A stretch of 64,000 nucleotides of DNA from Owenia fusiformis (Eukaryota > Annelida > Polychaeta > Sabellida > Oweniidae). The position numbers and the translations under genes are program-made. The DNA is taken from NCBI GenBank assembly GCA_903813345.2, contig CAIIXF020000001.1, positions 13,039,915 to 13,103,914 of the forward strand, in the 5' to 3' direction. Under the pieces are notes generated by a model that saw nothing but the letters and a program-made list of their open reading frames with translations, did no database searches and was not told where the DNA came from. Of the stretch, positions 13,201 to 23,860 are shown piece by piece (the stretch's first letter is position 1; each line of letters starts with the position of its first letter).

Positions 13201-13301
13201 GAAACTTGATTAAATGGAACTTACACGCTTTACAAAAGAATTTAATCTTAATTGATTTTGAATTATAAATCTTAACCCTTTCAGATCAAGTGGTGACATG
13301 A
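1266..13301 (+). CDS. Membrane receptor guanylyl cyclase (natriuretic-peptide-receptor type), 5' partial
   Basis: Makes cGMP from GTP at the membrane. Exons read by phase: 1266-1401, 1745-1875, 3156-3270, 3428-3509, 3639-3762, 3934-4131, 4292-4396, 4540-4611, 4931-5099, 5229-5378, then 6656-6842 or 6885-7062, 7231-7371, 10259-10451, 10673-10825, 11127-11247, 12370-12455, 12618-12697, 13015-13052, 13285-13301 (stop). Order: end of the ANF-receptor domain ([22 protein letters not shown]), membrane helix ([20 protein letters not shown]), kinase-homology domain ([37 protein letters not shown]), linker coil ([20 protein letters not shown]), cyclase domain ([42 protein letters not shown]). The Glu of ETIGDAY and the Cys of RYCLFGD are the GTP-selective residues. 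The usual NTASRMES reads NMASTMES, so the transition-state Arg is Thr. Acceptor of the first exon and the last two small exons are less certain; upstream exons lie outside or are lost. Confidence 0.93.
2090..3155. repeat. Downstream copy of the 230-800 segment, interrupted by an insertion
   Basis: Intron sequence paralogous to 230-800. The match covers about 2090-2460 and resumes near 2960, with about 500 bp of unrelated dispersed repeat inserted between (see 2470-2955). It ends at the acceptor of the cyclase exon at 3156. Confidence 0.65.
2470..2955 (+). mobile_element. Dispersed repeat, copy 1 (second copy inverted at 21183-21560)
   Basis: Shares GCAAGGTGTGTCC at one end, then GTGTGAAAAGAATTTAAGCC and AGGCGTT.TTTCCTAAAC, with the reverse complement of the chitinase-intron segment at 21183-21560. 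Its insertion splits a segment whose uninterrupted copy lies at 230-800, so the empty site is visible. No coding capacity seen and the class is unknown. Confidence 0.65.
4683..4780. mobile_element. Short hairpin MITE, copy 1
   Basis: A 98-bp near-palindrome in a cyclase intron. It starts CATCCTCCGAACGCAGGGTT and ends GGCCTGTGTTTGGAGGATG, and the arms pair through CCAGA/TCTGG. A second copy lies at 32713-32799. Confidence 0.65.
5427..6544 (-). mobile_element. Mariner/Tc1-like element relic with long inverted repeats
   Basis: A 1.1-kb element in a cyclase intron, flanked by TA. Both ends read CAG.GGGTGGGCCAAAAAAAAC (left) and its inverse (right), and the inverted arms extend about 380 bp. The minus strand near 5990-6140 encodes a decayed DDE transposase piece: [20 protein letters not shown] followed by [15 protein letters not shown], the QD..SYH and WP..SPD.N blocks of Tc1/mariner enzymes. 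No intact frame is present. Confidence 0.8.
6656..6842 (+). other. Guanylyl cyclase alternative exon A (kinase-homology C-lobe)
   Basis: 187-nt exon entered in phase 1 and left in phase 2. It encodes [16 protein letters not shown], then [19 protein letters not shown] and DIKKQ. The acceptor is TTGTGCAG and the donor is AG|GTGAGT. It joins in frame to the exon at 7231. It is a paralogue of the exon at 6885-7062, and using both would shift the frame. Confidence 0.9.
6885..7062 (+). other. Guanylyl cyclase alternative exon B (kinase-homology C-lobe)
   Basis: 178-nt exon with the same entry and exit phases as exon A. It encodes [16 protein letters not shown], then [19 protein letters not shown] and DIKKQ. 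The acceptor is TTTGTATTTAG and the donor is AA|GTAAGT. Only 42 nt separate it from exon A. The segment between the two conserved blocks differs most ([12 protein letters not shown] in [12 protein letters not shown] in B). Confidence 0.9.
7474..10141. repeat. Large inverted repeat in a cyclase intron (arms about 430-450 bp)
   Basis: The arm at about 7474-7925 is closely matched in reverse complement by about 9706-10141. Shared landmarks are GTATACCGTTCCGTATTAG, GGTTGGGACCCTAAGGCTTT and ATACTTTAGTC. A TTAA-flanked MITE (8083-8916) sits in the loop. Outside the arms is a roughly 45-bp direct repeat (7431-7475 and 10175-10218, sharing GAGGCATATAATGAT). Both arms keep an open frame containing NMSVWFVIS and [11 protein letters not shown], but no family is recognised. 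Confidence 0.8.
8083..8916. mobile_element. TTAA-flanked MITE, family 1 copy 1
   Basis: 834 bp between TTAA (8079-8082) and TTAA (8917-8920). The ends AGGCCCCATGTAAAGTTT and the inverse of AGTCCCCGTCTAAAGTTT form imperfect terminal repeats. A nearly identical copy in opposite orientation is at 56253-57084 in a NIPBL intron. TTAA duplication suggests piggyBac-type mobilisation (inference). No coding region. Confidence 0.8.
11400..12150. repeat. AT-rich intron segment with scattered TTACCGAA/ATTCGGTA motifs
   Basis: The cyclase intron between 11247 and 12370 carries around ten short motifs of the form TTTACCGAA, ATTCGGTA or ATTCGATA in both orientations within 700 bp, with very AT-rich spacers. 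No gene or clear terminal repeat found. Confidence 0.4.
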
Positions 13302-14219
13302 ATGGACGTATGACTCAAGATAGTGACTGATGTCATAAAACATGACAGTTCCTTCCAAGGGATTAAATTTAATGAGGTTGGAAATAATCACGGCTTGATG
13401 AAGCAAGATTTGTAATCTTAGAAACGAAATCACCGAAACATCGTCGCCTGACAATGTAATACCAGAATCAGTCATCCTGGAAGAGACAAAGACTGTCATT
13501 GTTTTTTACATTTACAGTTTCCGGGGAGTGAATTTTATCTTATATGTATTATATGACAGACTATTGTGCAAGATATTAGTAGTAGGTAGAAAGTATTCTG
13601 TTCGTTAATCTTAAAATATTTTATTGGCATTCCTAAACAGCACAAGTTTAAAAAATGAACTATACTACTCCGTAAAATTATGGTGTAATTTAGTACAAAA
13701 ATAATCTACATACATTAAAGGAATGTACCACTTTTTGAACACCCTGTTTTTAAACGTTATTGTTATATTATGTTTTCTAAGTTCTACGAGATGAGCGTGT
13801 TTATTTAGGTTTAACGCCAAAGATTCTGTTGAATCTTTGAAAGATTTTTAAACTCTTATTAAATAGGTACGAATTATTGTGAATGGTACATTTTGTTTAG
13901 TGTTTGTTAATCAATGTAGTCGACGTATTTTATCGTAATTAAACGATTTTTTAATTGTAAAATGATGTTATTACTAGAACATTGCTCAATCATTAAATGT
14001 GCTAATTACTATATGGAAATGTGCAATTTAAAACAAATTAAACATCACTTAGTGAGCGTTTATTGCATGTTCTTATGTATGTTATAAATTCATTATCATG
14101 TCGATATATTGATACAAAACTATTTTAGATGGAAGTTATTTCCTGTTTAAATATTCGCTAAACTAACTTCGCTGTCGACTTTCAGCTCTGATATGTGCTA
14201 TGTACACTTCCCTCAATAA

Positions 14220-14538
14220 CACGGGGTGCGATCGAAAGATTAATCCACTATGACGGAGCATGCTATTTTTCATAAAAAAAATTAAGAAAATTTCACAATT
14301 TATTTTTCAACTTACGTACATGTTTCGTAATATCAATAGCTTATACTCCTAGAGTTATTGGACTCCAAACAGAAGTGAAGGTTGTCCGGAAATGATATAT
14401 CCATTACATGGAGTAGGTAATTGTTTTTTGGTATAACGAAACATTAAAGTTCAAAAATAAATGGTGACGTTTTCATAGTGTCTTATGAAAAATAGCATGC
14501 TCCTTCATAGCGGACAAATCTTTCGATCGTACCCCGTG
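14220..14538. mobile_element. Palindromic MITE (CACGGGGT ends)
   Basis: Starts CACGGGGTGCGATCGAAAGAT and ends with the inverse (ATCTTTCGATCGTACCCCGTG). The arms extend to a shared GGAGCATGCTATTTTTCA. AATAA-like sequence flanks both sides, a possible target duplication. No coding. Confidence 0.75.
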
Positions 14539-14599
14539 AATAATTGTCTACGTAATATGTACTGTCACATTGTACAGGGTTGGCCAAAAAGGGTTGGGC

Positions 14600-16081
14600 A
14601 GGATATGCAGAAATCAATTTTACAATTGATGTGGGATAAATCGATCTCCAGTTTTTTAATAGTCATAGTGTCTCACATATTCGATCAAAATTTGCCATGC
14701 AAACATGTTAGTCTACTTTACTGCCCCCCCCCCTTGCTGTAACAAGGAACCCAAAACACATTAAAACGTAAACATAAACCAATTAGTCACTTCACTATGA
14801 AAGTGGGGGTGTTAGCAAATGTATATTAGCAGAATACGCTGTGTGCATGGACTAACACAATATCAGTGGTCATTTACTGTGTCAACTTAATAACCCTTGC
14901 ATATCGTGCTCACTCAAGTATTGAATAATTTTTTTATGATCTAAATGTTTGTGGTTTATAAAAAAAAGTGATATATTTTAGTTAGAAATACATTAATTAA
15001 TATATTCATTCAAACAGCACTAGAATGCGGGAAGAAAGAGCAATGGTGACAAAATGCAGACAGAATTTTCCGTAAGGGTTTCAAACATTTCTGGACACAA
15101 TCATACATGTACTTCATGTGTACTGTTATTTTTAGTGCTGTATTTATAATTTCACGTATTAAAATCATATTTTCCAGCAATGACTTCAAATCCGGAACCA
15201 CACCCATATCACATTTTCTTCAATAACTCCAAACATGTGTAAACATTGACCATGTGCATATAAATTCAGATTTCACGAGCTCTTTCCTATTCGAGTACCT
15301 CATACACCCCTGCATGGATTTGAGTTGGATTCGCCTTTTATACGTGAGCCGACACACTCGCAAACGGTGATTGGATAAAGATTGCGAGAAATTTGAGAAA
15401 TTACAGATTTCAGAATGTTATTCGAGGCAACACGTTTACACTGATATTAGTCATGCCTCTTGGGGTCATGCCTTAAATTAAAGTACCAGTTAGAAATACA
15501 TTAGGTAGGGTGATCATTATATTCTGAAATAATTTCCATTTATAAGGATCAAGTAAGACAAATGAATAAGATGAAGAAAAACTGATTCAGCATCAGGAGA
15601 AACGATGATTTTAGAAAATCATTCTGAGATCTTATTTGTGGCAAAAAGATCAGCATGGAGCTTGATTAAGCCAACACATTGAAGAACCTGTTTCTGATTG
15701 TCGTTTAAGACCCAGTTTATATAAAAAACAAGCCAATAAAATAACATCATTTTTCATCAAGACTTTCGCCTACCAGTTCTGTTTTTCTTGATGTTAAACC
15801 AGTACATCTAAATTTCCTTATCAGTCTCAATACACTTCAAAATGCTTCTATCAGAAATATAAATTGCATTAGTGTATACAAAATACTATAACGTTTCTCA
15901 AGCTATTTGAGGCATGATCATTATCATTGTAAGATTGTCATATTTAATTCTATCCTGATGTCTGTAAGTTTTCAAATATACCCCTAGGATCTGTTTACCT
16001 TCATAATTTTAAAACCCCTAGAGATTTATTAATTCCACTTCCGGAATATTTTTGAAATTAATTTCTGCATATCCTGCCATG
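14600..16081. repeat. Distant short inverted arms, possible old element
   Basis: GGGCAGGATATGCAGAAATC at about 14600 is matched in reverse complement near 16060-16081. The left end is preceded by CAGGGTTGGCCAAAAAG, which resembles a Tc1/mariner terminus. No matching right terminus was found, so a full element is not claimed. Confidence 0.35.
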
Positions 16082-16487
16082 CATTTTCATAAAGGTTCTA
16101 TCGAAATAAGAATTGTGGACGTTTTTGGTTTACCCTTTACAGGCGTTCCAGCACGGAGCACGGCATAGCGATAGCCAACGTACACGCTTACCAAAAATGA
16201 CAGCGATGCCATCAATGTCATTGTCGATTGTAAATCAAAAAAAAAGAAATATTTGTCTCTATATCTACCAACACATCTATTCATTACATTTAATTGATTG
16301 GAATTTGGGCAGTGTACATTCTTATTGATAAATATGATATTGTAAATCATAGTCATCTAGATCATATAACACATGGAAGGAAAATATTGAGTAAAAATGG
16401 ATTTGTGATCGGGGTCGGTGGGCCTCGGTTTCATTCGGGCGGTATCGGATAACCTGTATAGCCTTTCCCATAGTCTGCTCTTACCAA

Positions 16488-16504
16488 GGGGGGGGGGGGG
16501 GGGG
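16488..16504 (+). repeat. Run of 17 G
   Basis: Homopolymer of 17 G in otherwise AT-rich spacer. It could be a real mutable tract or an assembly-length uncertainty. Confidence 0.9.
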
Positions 16505-17453
16505 TTGACAGTTTTGGCTAAAATAATGCGAAAGAGCTCAGAGTGGTGAAAAACTGCAGCCAGCTCCCCTTGGCTTCGGGCCTGATAGCCCAATCAAATA
16601 CGCCAAACTCGAATGAGTTGGATTGAATGATTTTTCTGTATGTATAAAGCCGTTCTATTGTACACATATATTATTAAATCTGTTTGTATTGCAAATAAAT
16701 CTTAATAAAATACGATACATGTACATTCTATTGTTTTAGTAATTACATAATAAAACAATACCTCGTTGAATGTTGTATTGGGTGCCCTAAAAAAACACCG
16801 AGATTAACACAGAATAACTCATAGAGTGACGAAGGAATTCTTGAAATTTGGTCATCTGACATTTGACATTAATAAACATCCATTAAGTATCATTAGGTAA
16901 CTCTTTTTAGTTTTAGAAAAAGGGTTGTATTTTACCGACCATATTTCAATGCTCAAACTATGAATTTACTCTATGAGGAATATTTTCGAAATTTAGTGAG
17001 TTGACAGTTTGACCTACCAGTATGCATTTTTAAAACAATTTTGTATAAGAACATTAAAGAAATAATTATTCAAAATTATTGTCATACGAATTCATTATTC
17101 GGGTTTCCTACAGTAATAAAATAGAGTTATATCAGGTATCACCTGCAAGTGATAGATCACATATTTGGGTAGGGATGATATCTGATATGACATTGTGATT
17201 AGAGAGGTGATATCAGGGATGATATGGATATCAACCCGAGTATTTATTCAAATCTTTTTTACAAAATTTTCATTTTTTTCAAGTTTCATTTTTTAAAAAA
17301 AATCATTTTTTACAAAATTTTCACTTTTCAAGGTTTTCATTTTTTGAAAATTTTTCTCATTCAACAGATAATCTTAGGTAGATATTGCTGTTGAACATGG
17401 TATAAGATCATTATCATGTCACCTGTCGGGATGATATGAGGAATATATCCCTA

Positions 17454-17512
17454 GGATGATATCAATATTTCTCTCCGTAACTGCGCTCCCTCGGGAAATA
17501 TTGATACCATCC
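17454..17512. repeat. Imperfect hairpin in GATATC-rich spacer
   Basis: GGATGATATCAATATTTC pairs with GAAATATTGATACCATCC across a roughly 20-nt loop. It lies in a 17130-17530 stretch rich in GATGATATC-like words. Function unknown; probably a repeat fragment. Confidence 0.5.
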
Positions 17513-17986
17513 ATGTGATATTCCCCATATCAGATCCCTCCTGGTGAATAACTTCTTTCAAGTTCTTTACATACTGTGATGTAATATAGGGTCAATTGGC
17601 CTTCATATTTGTCCTTTAATTTGTTTACCACTTGTATAATAGGTCTCAAGGTTAAGACACTCGGCGTCTCAATTGGTAATATTCCTTGTAGTGTAACACT
17701 TGGCAATGTTTAAACAATTAAAGACCAGATGCTACAAGATATTAATGCCACTCAACTTTTGGGTACGGTTAATATAAGTCTTTGGATATGAAAAGTTATT
17801 GTTGGTTAGGGCTACTAACGTACGATTGTGACACATATAGCAGTGTAATGGTGACATCTGTTGCTCACTTAGTATCTTAGATATTTGACCCACCCAACTT
17901 TGACGAGGATAGTATACATTTATAGTGTATGACTGCCAAGTCTTTCAGTAGGAACTATTATTATGGCCTGAAGATAACTTTTCAAG

Positions 17987-20900
17987 ATGGATATATGGAT
18001 TTTGTTATCGTCTGCATTTTCTATTGCATTATGGGGCATTGTCTCTTCGTCAGGTATGTCTGTTTCAATAATCTCAAATTGTATTTATGGATATGACTTA
18101 GGCCTGTAATCTGCAGCAATACTGTATACTTGTATCAAGACATGTTCTACATGCCCATTGAATGATTTAAAGCATCTTTTTGCATCCACGCTAGAAATCA
18201 CCAAAATTCTTATTGAATTGGCATTACAGAGAACAAGATGTTCTGTTACTACAGTAGCTTCGCCATCAACAGATCAGGCAAGGCTAAGTTCCTCCCCGAA
18301 CACATCAACCCTTATCTCTGCACTCATATCATTTACGCATTTGCTGACGTGGTCGATGGTAGAGATCTGAGGCCATCGGCTAAGGATGACGTTAGCAATA
18401 AAGGTATACAGTGTAAATATTGTAATTTTTTTAACACAAATAATGTGTTGTTCTTAAATGTAATAACACGATTAATTTTTAGAAAATGTTGATTTTCAGT
18501 GTTTGCATATTATAGATAACAAAGCTATATAGGAATCTGATATGATTAAACTTACCAGCCCAATGCTTCCGAGTCGGAGTTTACTTACAAATGAATTGTA
18601 TCCATGTTCCAGATATTCATTCAGATATTTCCCAAGTTAATTTAGTGTTAGAGAATAATATGTTGGTTTTGCATATAAATACGATATTTTTCGGTAGAAC
18701 AAATGTTCTTCTTCAGCCATGCTATAACTATATACGAACATGAATCACATTATTAAAACAAGGTACATCTTTTAGGATTATACTACAGGACAATGGGTCT
18801 GAAGAAGTTAAATCCAGAACTAAAGGTCCTGTTGGCAGTAGGGGGTTGGTTTGTCGGTTCAAAACCATTCATTCCTATCTTGCAGTCCGACTCCAATCGT
18901 TTGGCATTTGTTGCCAACGTAATTGCCTACCTAAGAAAGGTACGTAGGTTGGCATTTTTGTCATATTTTTGAAAATGTTGTTATTCAGTAAAAGCCAAGT
19001 CGCAAGATAGCAGATAAGCGGCATTTAAAAAACATTTGAATTAAAGTTCTCTATGTTAATTCCCGATGACACAAAATATTGCAGATTCATTCCAAATTGA
19101 TTTTAAAATTACAATTTGATTTCTAATTCTTTCGCTCTCTTCAGTATAACTTTGATGGCCTGGATATGGACTGGGAGTTTCCAGGGGCACGAGGAAGTCC
19201 TGAATCTGACAAGCATCGTTTCACTCTCCTGATGAAGGTACATGGATTTAAAATACCTGTCACATTTACAGTGTGGGCTCACCGTTTGCCACCATGTGGC
19301 TGATTCTCCAGAATTTTTATTAATGCCCAGGCATTAATCTTTTAATTAATCAATTGCCATAATTTTTGTATTTGGTGTGATGGGGGATATCTTGCTTTAA
19401 AAATATTTATTTTACCCATCATGTACCCATGCCGAATCCCATCGTCTGCCCAAAAATATTCACACGGTTGAAAAAATTGTGTCAAAGCCCAATGTGACAG
19501 CTCCATAAACACAAATCCATTAATACAAGTTAGAATATGTTCTCTCGTTTGAAAATATTATGATAGCGTTTATAGTCATCTTAAACGAAACATGCTTGAT
19601 AATTTATAATCAATACTGTTGTGATAGTGTTTTCCAATAGATTAATTGTTGGCGCATTAAATTCAAAACTTTGTCCATTTGATTTACAGGATCTCCAAGA
19701 TTCATTCCGAGAAGAGTCAAAGTCTAGTGGTAGAGAAAAACTTCTGTTAACCATGGCAACCGCCGGAGGGATGTACTTTATCAGTAAATCGTACGATCCA
19801 CCACGGTTGATACCGTAAGTAAAATCAACGTTCAAACAGATACTTATAACATTACTTCTGCACTAATATCTGATAACTATTGATTTTTATAAAAAGTAAT
19901 TGATCAAAAAATATCAAAGTCATATTTCATTTCGATCATATTATCTCGGCCAGCCCTCAATTAATCGAATAAGAAACAATAGGCCAATGGGTCAATGGAA
20001 GTTTATTTTTTGCGTAAATATCATTTCCGACATTGAGTTTGAAACAAACCACTGGCAATTGCAGGTTTCACAGTTGATTACCATGAACAATTCCAAAGTT
20101 GCATACGCTGAATTTGATCTTTAGATGTTTTAAATGTTAAGCAAGAGGGAAAATTTTCCGGATTTTTCGGATTTTGATTATTTTAGATAGGTTTGTAGCT
20201 GCTTTTTCTCTCTTCAAGGGTAACAATATAAAAATGCAACCTTTTTAAAGTGCTTTGTTACATGAAAAATCCTCATCGAAGAAAGTCATTGGCATCTGAA
20301 AATATTGCCAGATTTACAATACTGAGTTTGCTACATTTTGCTGGAATGCATCGGTAGTAGCCAGCGTGGTACATTATGAGGTGTAAGCTAATTTATAAAT
20401 AGACATAAGACACATCTAACTCATCTTTCTTATAATTTTTAGTTTTTATTGCCTTATGGCAGATAATATCTTCTGCGCCGGCTATTCTATTTGACCTACT
20501 TTCTGAACTTTCTCGCCTTTTTGGAACTTTCTTGATTTCTGTCGGCAGTTTTGAAAGATTGAAACTGGCAAAGAAGAAAAACTTCCCCCACAATATGTTT
20601 GTAATAGAAATTCATTATTTCTAAATAATGGTAATTTCCTACTTTTTTGATTTAGTCATTTTTTTATCGAAAATTAATTACTTTCAGTCACATCGACTAC
20701 CTGTTACTAATGGCCTACAACTATCATGGGAGCTGGGAGGATAGGACTGGGCATCACAGCGGTAGCCACCCCCGGGCACAGGAAGTGGGGCCTGAGAGGC
20801 AGTTAAACCAGGTTAGTCACTATATCTGGAACAGGCGTAAAATATTGGATGTGCTTACCTCATTATAAAATACTTCTTTGACTCCACCAAAATGAATTAC

Positions 20901-23489
20901 AGAAAATGGTAGCGGTACTAGCTGCGGAATATCTCTCGAGAGCCCTGTCTTTGGAGGATGCTTTTATATTATTAATGGTTGAAATTTATCAGCTTTTCAG
21001 GTTTATGGCTAATTGTGTACTGGATATGATTTGTCAATTAATGAGTCGACTGTCTTAATAAATGCAAAACGATCAATTGAATTTATCGATATATTTTATA
21101 AGGATGAGTTATTATAAGATTGACAAGCATTGAACATTTAAATCTTCTCGAAAATAAATAAAAAATCTCTAACGATACTATTGTTTAAGGATTTAAGCCA
21201 TGGACTCAGTGCATTGTTTGCTGAATCATTGTTTCTAAACCTTTGCATGACCGCGCAGCGGGAATGCAACGTTTAGGAAACAACGCCTGAGTGGAATGAA
21301 GTCTTGGGCTTAAATTCTTTTCACACATTGCAATTTTTCTACAAAATCATCCAAAAGGAACGAAATCACCAAAATAACACATTTTCAATGAATTTTTTTG
21401 CAAGGGTCAAGTTGGCAAGTCATCAAATCCAAGGTGAAAAGTCCATTCATCAACATGACATCTGTTTAACAAGTGACCTTGCATGTGCTATTGATATTTC
21501 ACACACTGTTCTATCTGTGAAATACTATTTGGCTGGAATCGGACACACCTTGCCTAGCTATGTGTGAATAGTGTCTTAAAGTTATAAACTCAGGACTCCG
21601 TACATATTGTTCAGTGTGACAATGGAATAGAATGACAAGATACAAGGTGGCGTCTAGAAAATAAAATTTTAAGTGCTCTAACTGTATTCAATGGATTTCA
21701 TGTTTTGTTGTAAACCACCAAATATCTACCAAAATATAGCTGCCTTTCTGTCAGGAATATACAATTAATGGAATTAATTAATTAATGAAAATATCAAAGC
21801 TTCTGCTTGAAAGAATTGCTTATATCACACAAAAACCTCAAGCCGTGGGTGTAGACCACAGAAAGCATTAACGAGCATTTGATAGTTTTTTGTAATTTTG
21901 GGATCAAAGTTTGAGAGATCTTTCGCTCATATTATTTTGTGTAATAATTTTTTTTGTAAATCAAAAAGTTCATACCTCAAGAGCTATAAACAGTATATCT
22001 TTTCATTTCAGCAATGGACAATTGACTACTGGTTAGAGCAAGGTGCCAGTCAGGACAAATTGATCGTTGGCATAGCAACGTATGGAATGACTTTCACGTT
22101 GGCGGATGCAAATCAAAATGGTGTAAATGCAAGTGCAACCGGGGGTGGAAAGAAGGGAAAATATACAAAAGAAGAGGGCATACTTTCGTACTTCGAGGTA
22201 AAATTCAACAAAGCAATATTTTGTATAGCTGCATTTTAAAGAGTTCAGTTAAGAACGTCCCTCTCCGAAAAGGCATTTACAAATCGAGTAATGCCAAATA
22301 TTATTTATGTTCCAGATATGTGATTATATGAAATATGGGATGAAAACTGTTTGGATGGATGAGCAAATGGCGCCTTATGGTTACCATAACAACCTGTGGG
22401 TTGGCTATGACAACCAGGAGAGTATCACCTACAAGGTTCGTTACAATGGTTTTGAACATATTTGTACTACATTTACTAATAATATTATGTAATTATCATC
22501 GTCTTTTTTAGCCTAATTGAGTTTGTAACATAGAATCATAGATTGGTTTTGAATTTTTCCTTTAGATATGGTATGAACTAAGACTGAAACAAGTTTTTCC
22601 AGATATCAAACTCATTCTCTTTTGTTCGGTTCTTTGATTTTAAATCGGTTTATTGTAGGCCAATAACATCAGGAACAGAGGCTTAGGCGGGGCATTTATT
22701 TGGTCGGTGGAAATGGATGACTTCAATGGAAAATCATGTAACCAAGGCAGATATCCACTCCTTTCGACAATAGCAGAGATCCTTAGACCACAATCGGTGA
22801 AGACGTACATACCAAGATTCCCTCGTCCGAATAGGCGAACCACTTTACAACCTGGCCAGAGGACGCTAAGGCCAACACCAAGGAAGGTTAGACCAACTAA
22901 GAATAAAGTAAGACCTCGTTCTCGAACAAATGCTATCCCTGAAAGACCCAAAACTGACAGCCAGAATGCTAACGGTGTAAAAACAGCCAAATCCGACTCA
23001 GCTGACAACATGAGGGAACTGACTTCCAAAAAGGAAGGAGATCCCGATATGGTAACAGACGAAGAGAATGGCGACAGTCGGATTTCTCATCGAGGGGGAA
23101 ATAACAAATATCAACGAACGAGAACTATTCCTACTGAAAACGAAGATGATACAGAATCAAAACAGATTAAAACAGGTACGAGATCAAAAATCGAAAGATT
23201 AGACAATAAACTTTTAGAGGATGAGCAAAGCGTCCATGTTATAAAAAAGAAAAAGACTCCAATTGAAAACACAAAACCTTCAACTCATGATCAAAATACT
23301 GAAAGTGAGTCTAAAGTTAAACGAAAGGATGGAAAACGGATACGAGTTCGACTCAGAAAGAATAAAACTGGGGAGAAAAATAGTATTCCTGACAATTTGT
23401 CAAGTTCAGCTCCATATATGCCCGATGCGTCCTCCACCTCATTTACCGTATTAACGATATTGATGGCACAATATTGCATTTATATTTAA
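17987..23489 (+). CDS. GH18 chitinase, long isoform with basic tail and GPI-signal-like C-terminus
   Basis: Hydrolyses chitin outside the cell or at its surface. Exons: 17987-18053, 18230-18403, 18776-18939, 19145-19237, 19690-19814, 20688-20811, 22012-22197, 22316-22435, 22659-23489; all phases agree and give 627 residues. A signal peptide ([19 protein letters not shown]) is followed by a GH18 barrel: [20 protein letters not shown], the catalytic [11 protein letters not shown] (DxxDxDxE, Glu as proton donor), [37 protein letters not shown]. After about residue 380 comes a long low-complexity tail rich in Lys, Arg, Glu and Ser. The last 15 residues ([15 protein letters not shown]) follow [14 protein letters not shown], which looks like a GPI-attachment signal. 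AATAAA lies 105 nt after the stop. Exon-internal donor at 23175 allows another ending. Confidence 0.93.
21183..21560 (-). mobile_element. Dispersed repeat, copy 2 (inverted relative to 2470-2955)
   Basis: Lies in the chitinase intron 20812-22011. Its reverse complement shares GCAAGGTGTGTCCGATTCC, GTGTGAAAAGAATTTAAGCC and AGGCGTTGTTTCCTAAACG with the cyclase-intron copy. A short frame within it is not a gene. Confidence 0.65.
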
Positions 23490-23593
23490 CCTATAAAAAG
23501 TTGAAAAACAACCATTTCATTATTTGTATTTTCTACGTGTTTTCCAACAAGTTTGTAATACTACTGTACATATATTATATTGATACCAGACGA

Positions 23594-23599
23594 AATAAA
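23594..23599 (+). terminator. AATAAA polyadenylation signal for the long chitinase isoform
   Basis: AATAAA about 105 nt after the stop at 23489 and upstream of the CBM14 exon at 23691. It lies inside what would be the intron of the chitin-binding isoform, consistent with a composite terminal exon. Confidence 0.55.
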
Positions 23600-23690
23600 T
23601 AACTGTTTACTATTAATCATAAAGTTTGTTATAAAACTATACAAACAACACAATCATTTATAAATTGTGAAAAACATATTTTATTTTCAG

Positions 23691-23860
23691 GCAAATTCGT
23701 TTGCCCAACTGCTGGTTTTTATAAAGACACCCTAGACTGTGGTAAATATTACATCTGCTTGAACATGGGGAATAAATATCGCCAGTTTCACCTTTCTTGT
23801 CCCCGGGATCTTAGGTGGGATAATACCCTACAGATTTGCACTTATAAGCATGGTTGCTGA
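23691..23860 (+). CDS. Alternative terminal chitinase exon: CBM14 chitin-binding domain
   Basis: A good acceptor (TTATTTTCAG) opens an exon whose first two bases complete a Gly codon from the internal donor ACAG|GTACGA at 23175. The reading is FVCPTAGFYKDTLDCGKYYI, then CL..., LSCPRDLRWD, LQICTYKHGC and stop. Six cysteines and the YY.C and CP..L.WD blocks are those of the peritrophin-A type chitin-binding domain (CBM14). The resulting protein would be 579 residues and would lose the hydrophobic C-terminus. As no other gene start precedes it, it is best read as the second ending of the chitinase. Confidence 0.85.

Larger units (their letters stand above)
13302..17986. other. Intergenic region between cyclase and chitinase
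   Basis: No supportable gene. It holds a palindromic MITE (14220-14538), an inverted pair of short arms sharing GCAGGATATGCAGAAAT (about 14600 and 16060), a 17-G run at 16488-16504, T-rich sequence at 17260-17350 and a hairpin at 17454-17512. The promoter and 5' UTR of the chitinase should lie at the right end; no clear core element could be assigned. Confidence 0.6.

Noticed and set aside
16357-16593. Minus-strand frame with a proline run
   Set aside because: The prolines are the 17-G homopolymer read on the other strand; no domain.
22640-23029. 129-residue minus-strand frame with hydrophobic stretch
   Set aside because: Lies antisense to the chitinase final exon, which has strong domain and phase support.
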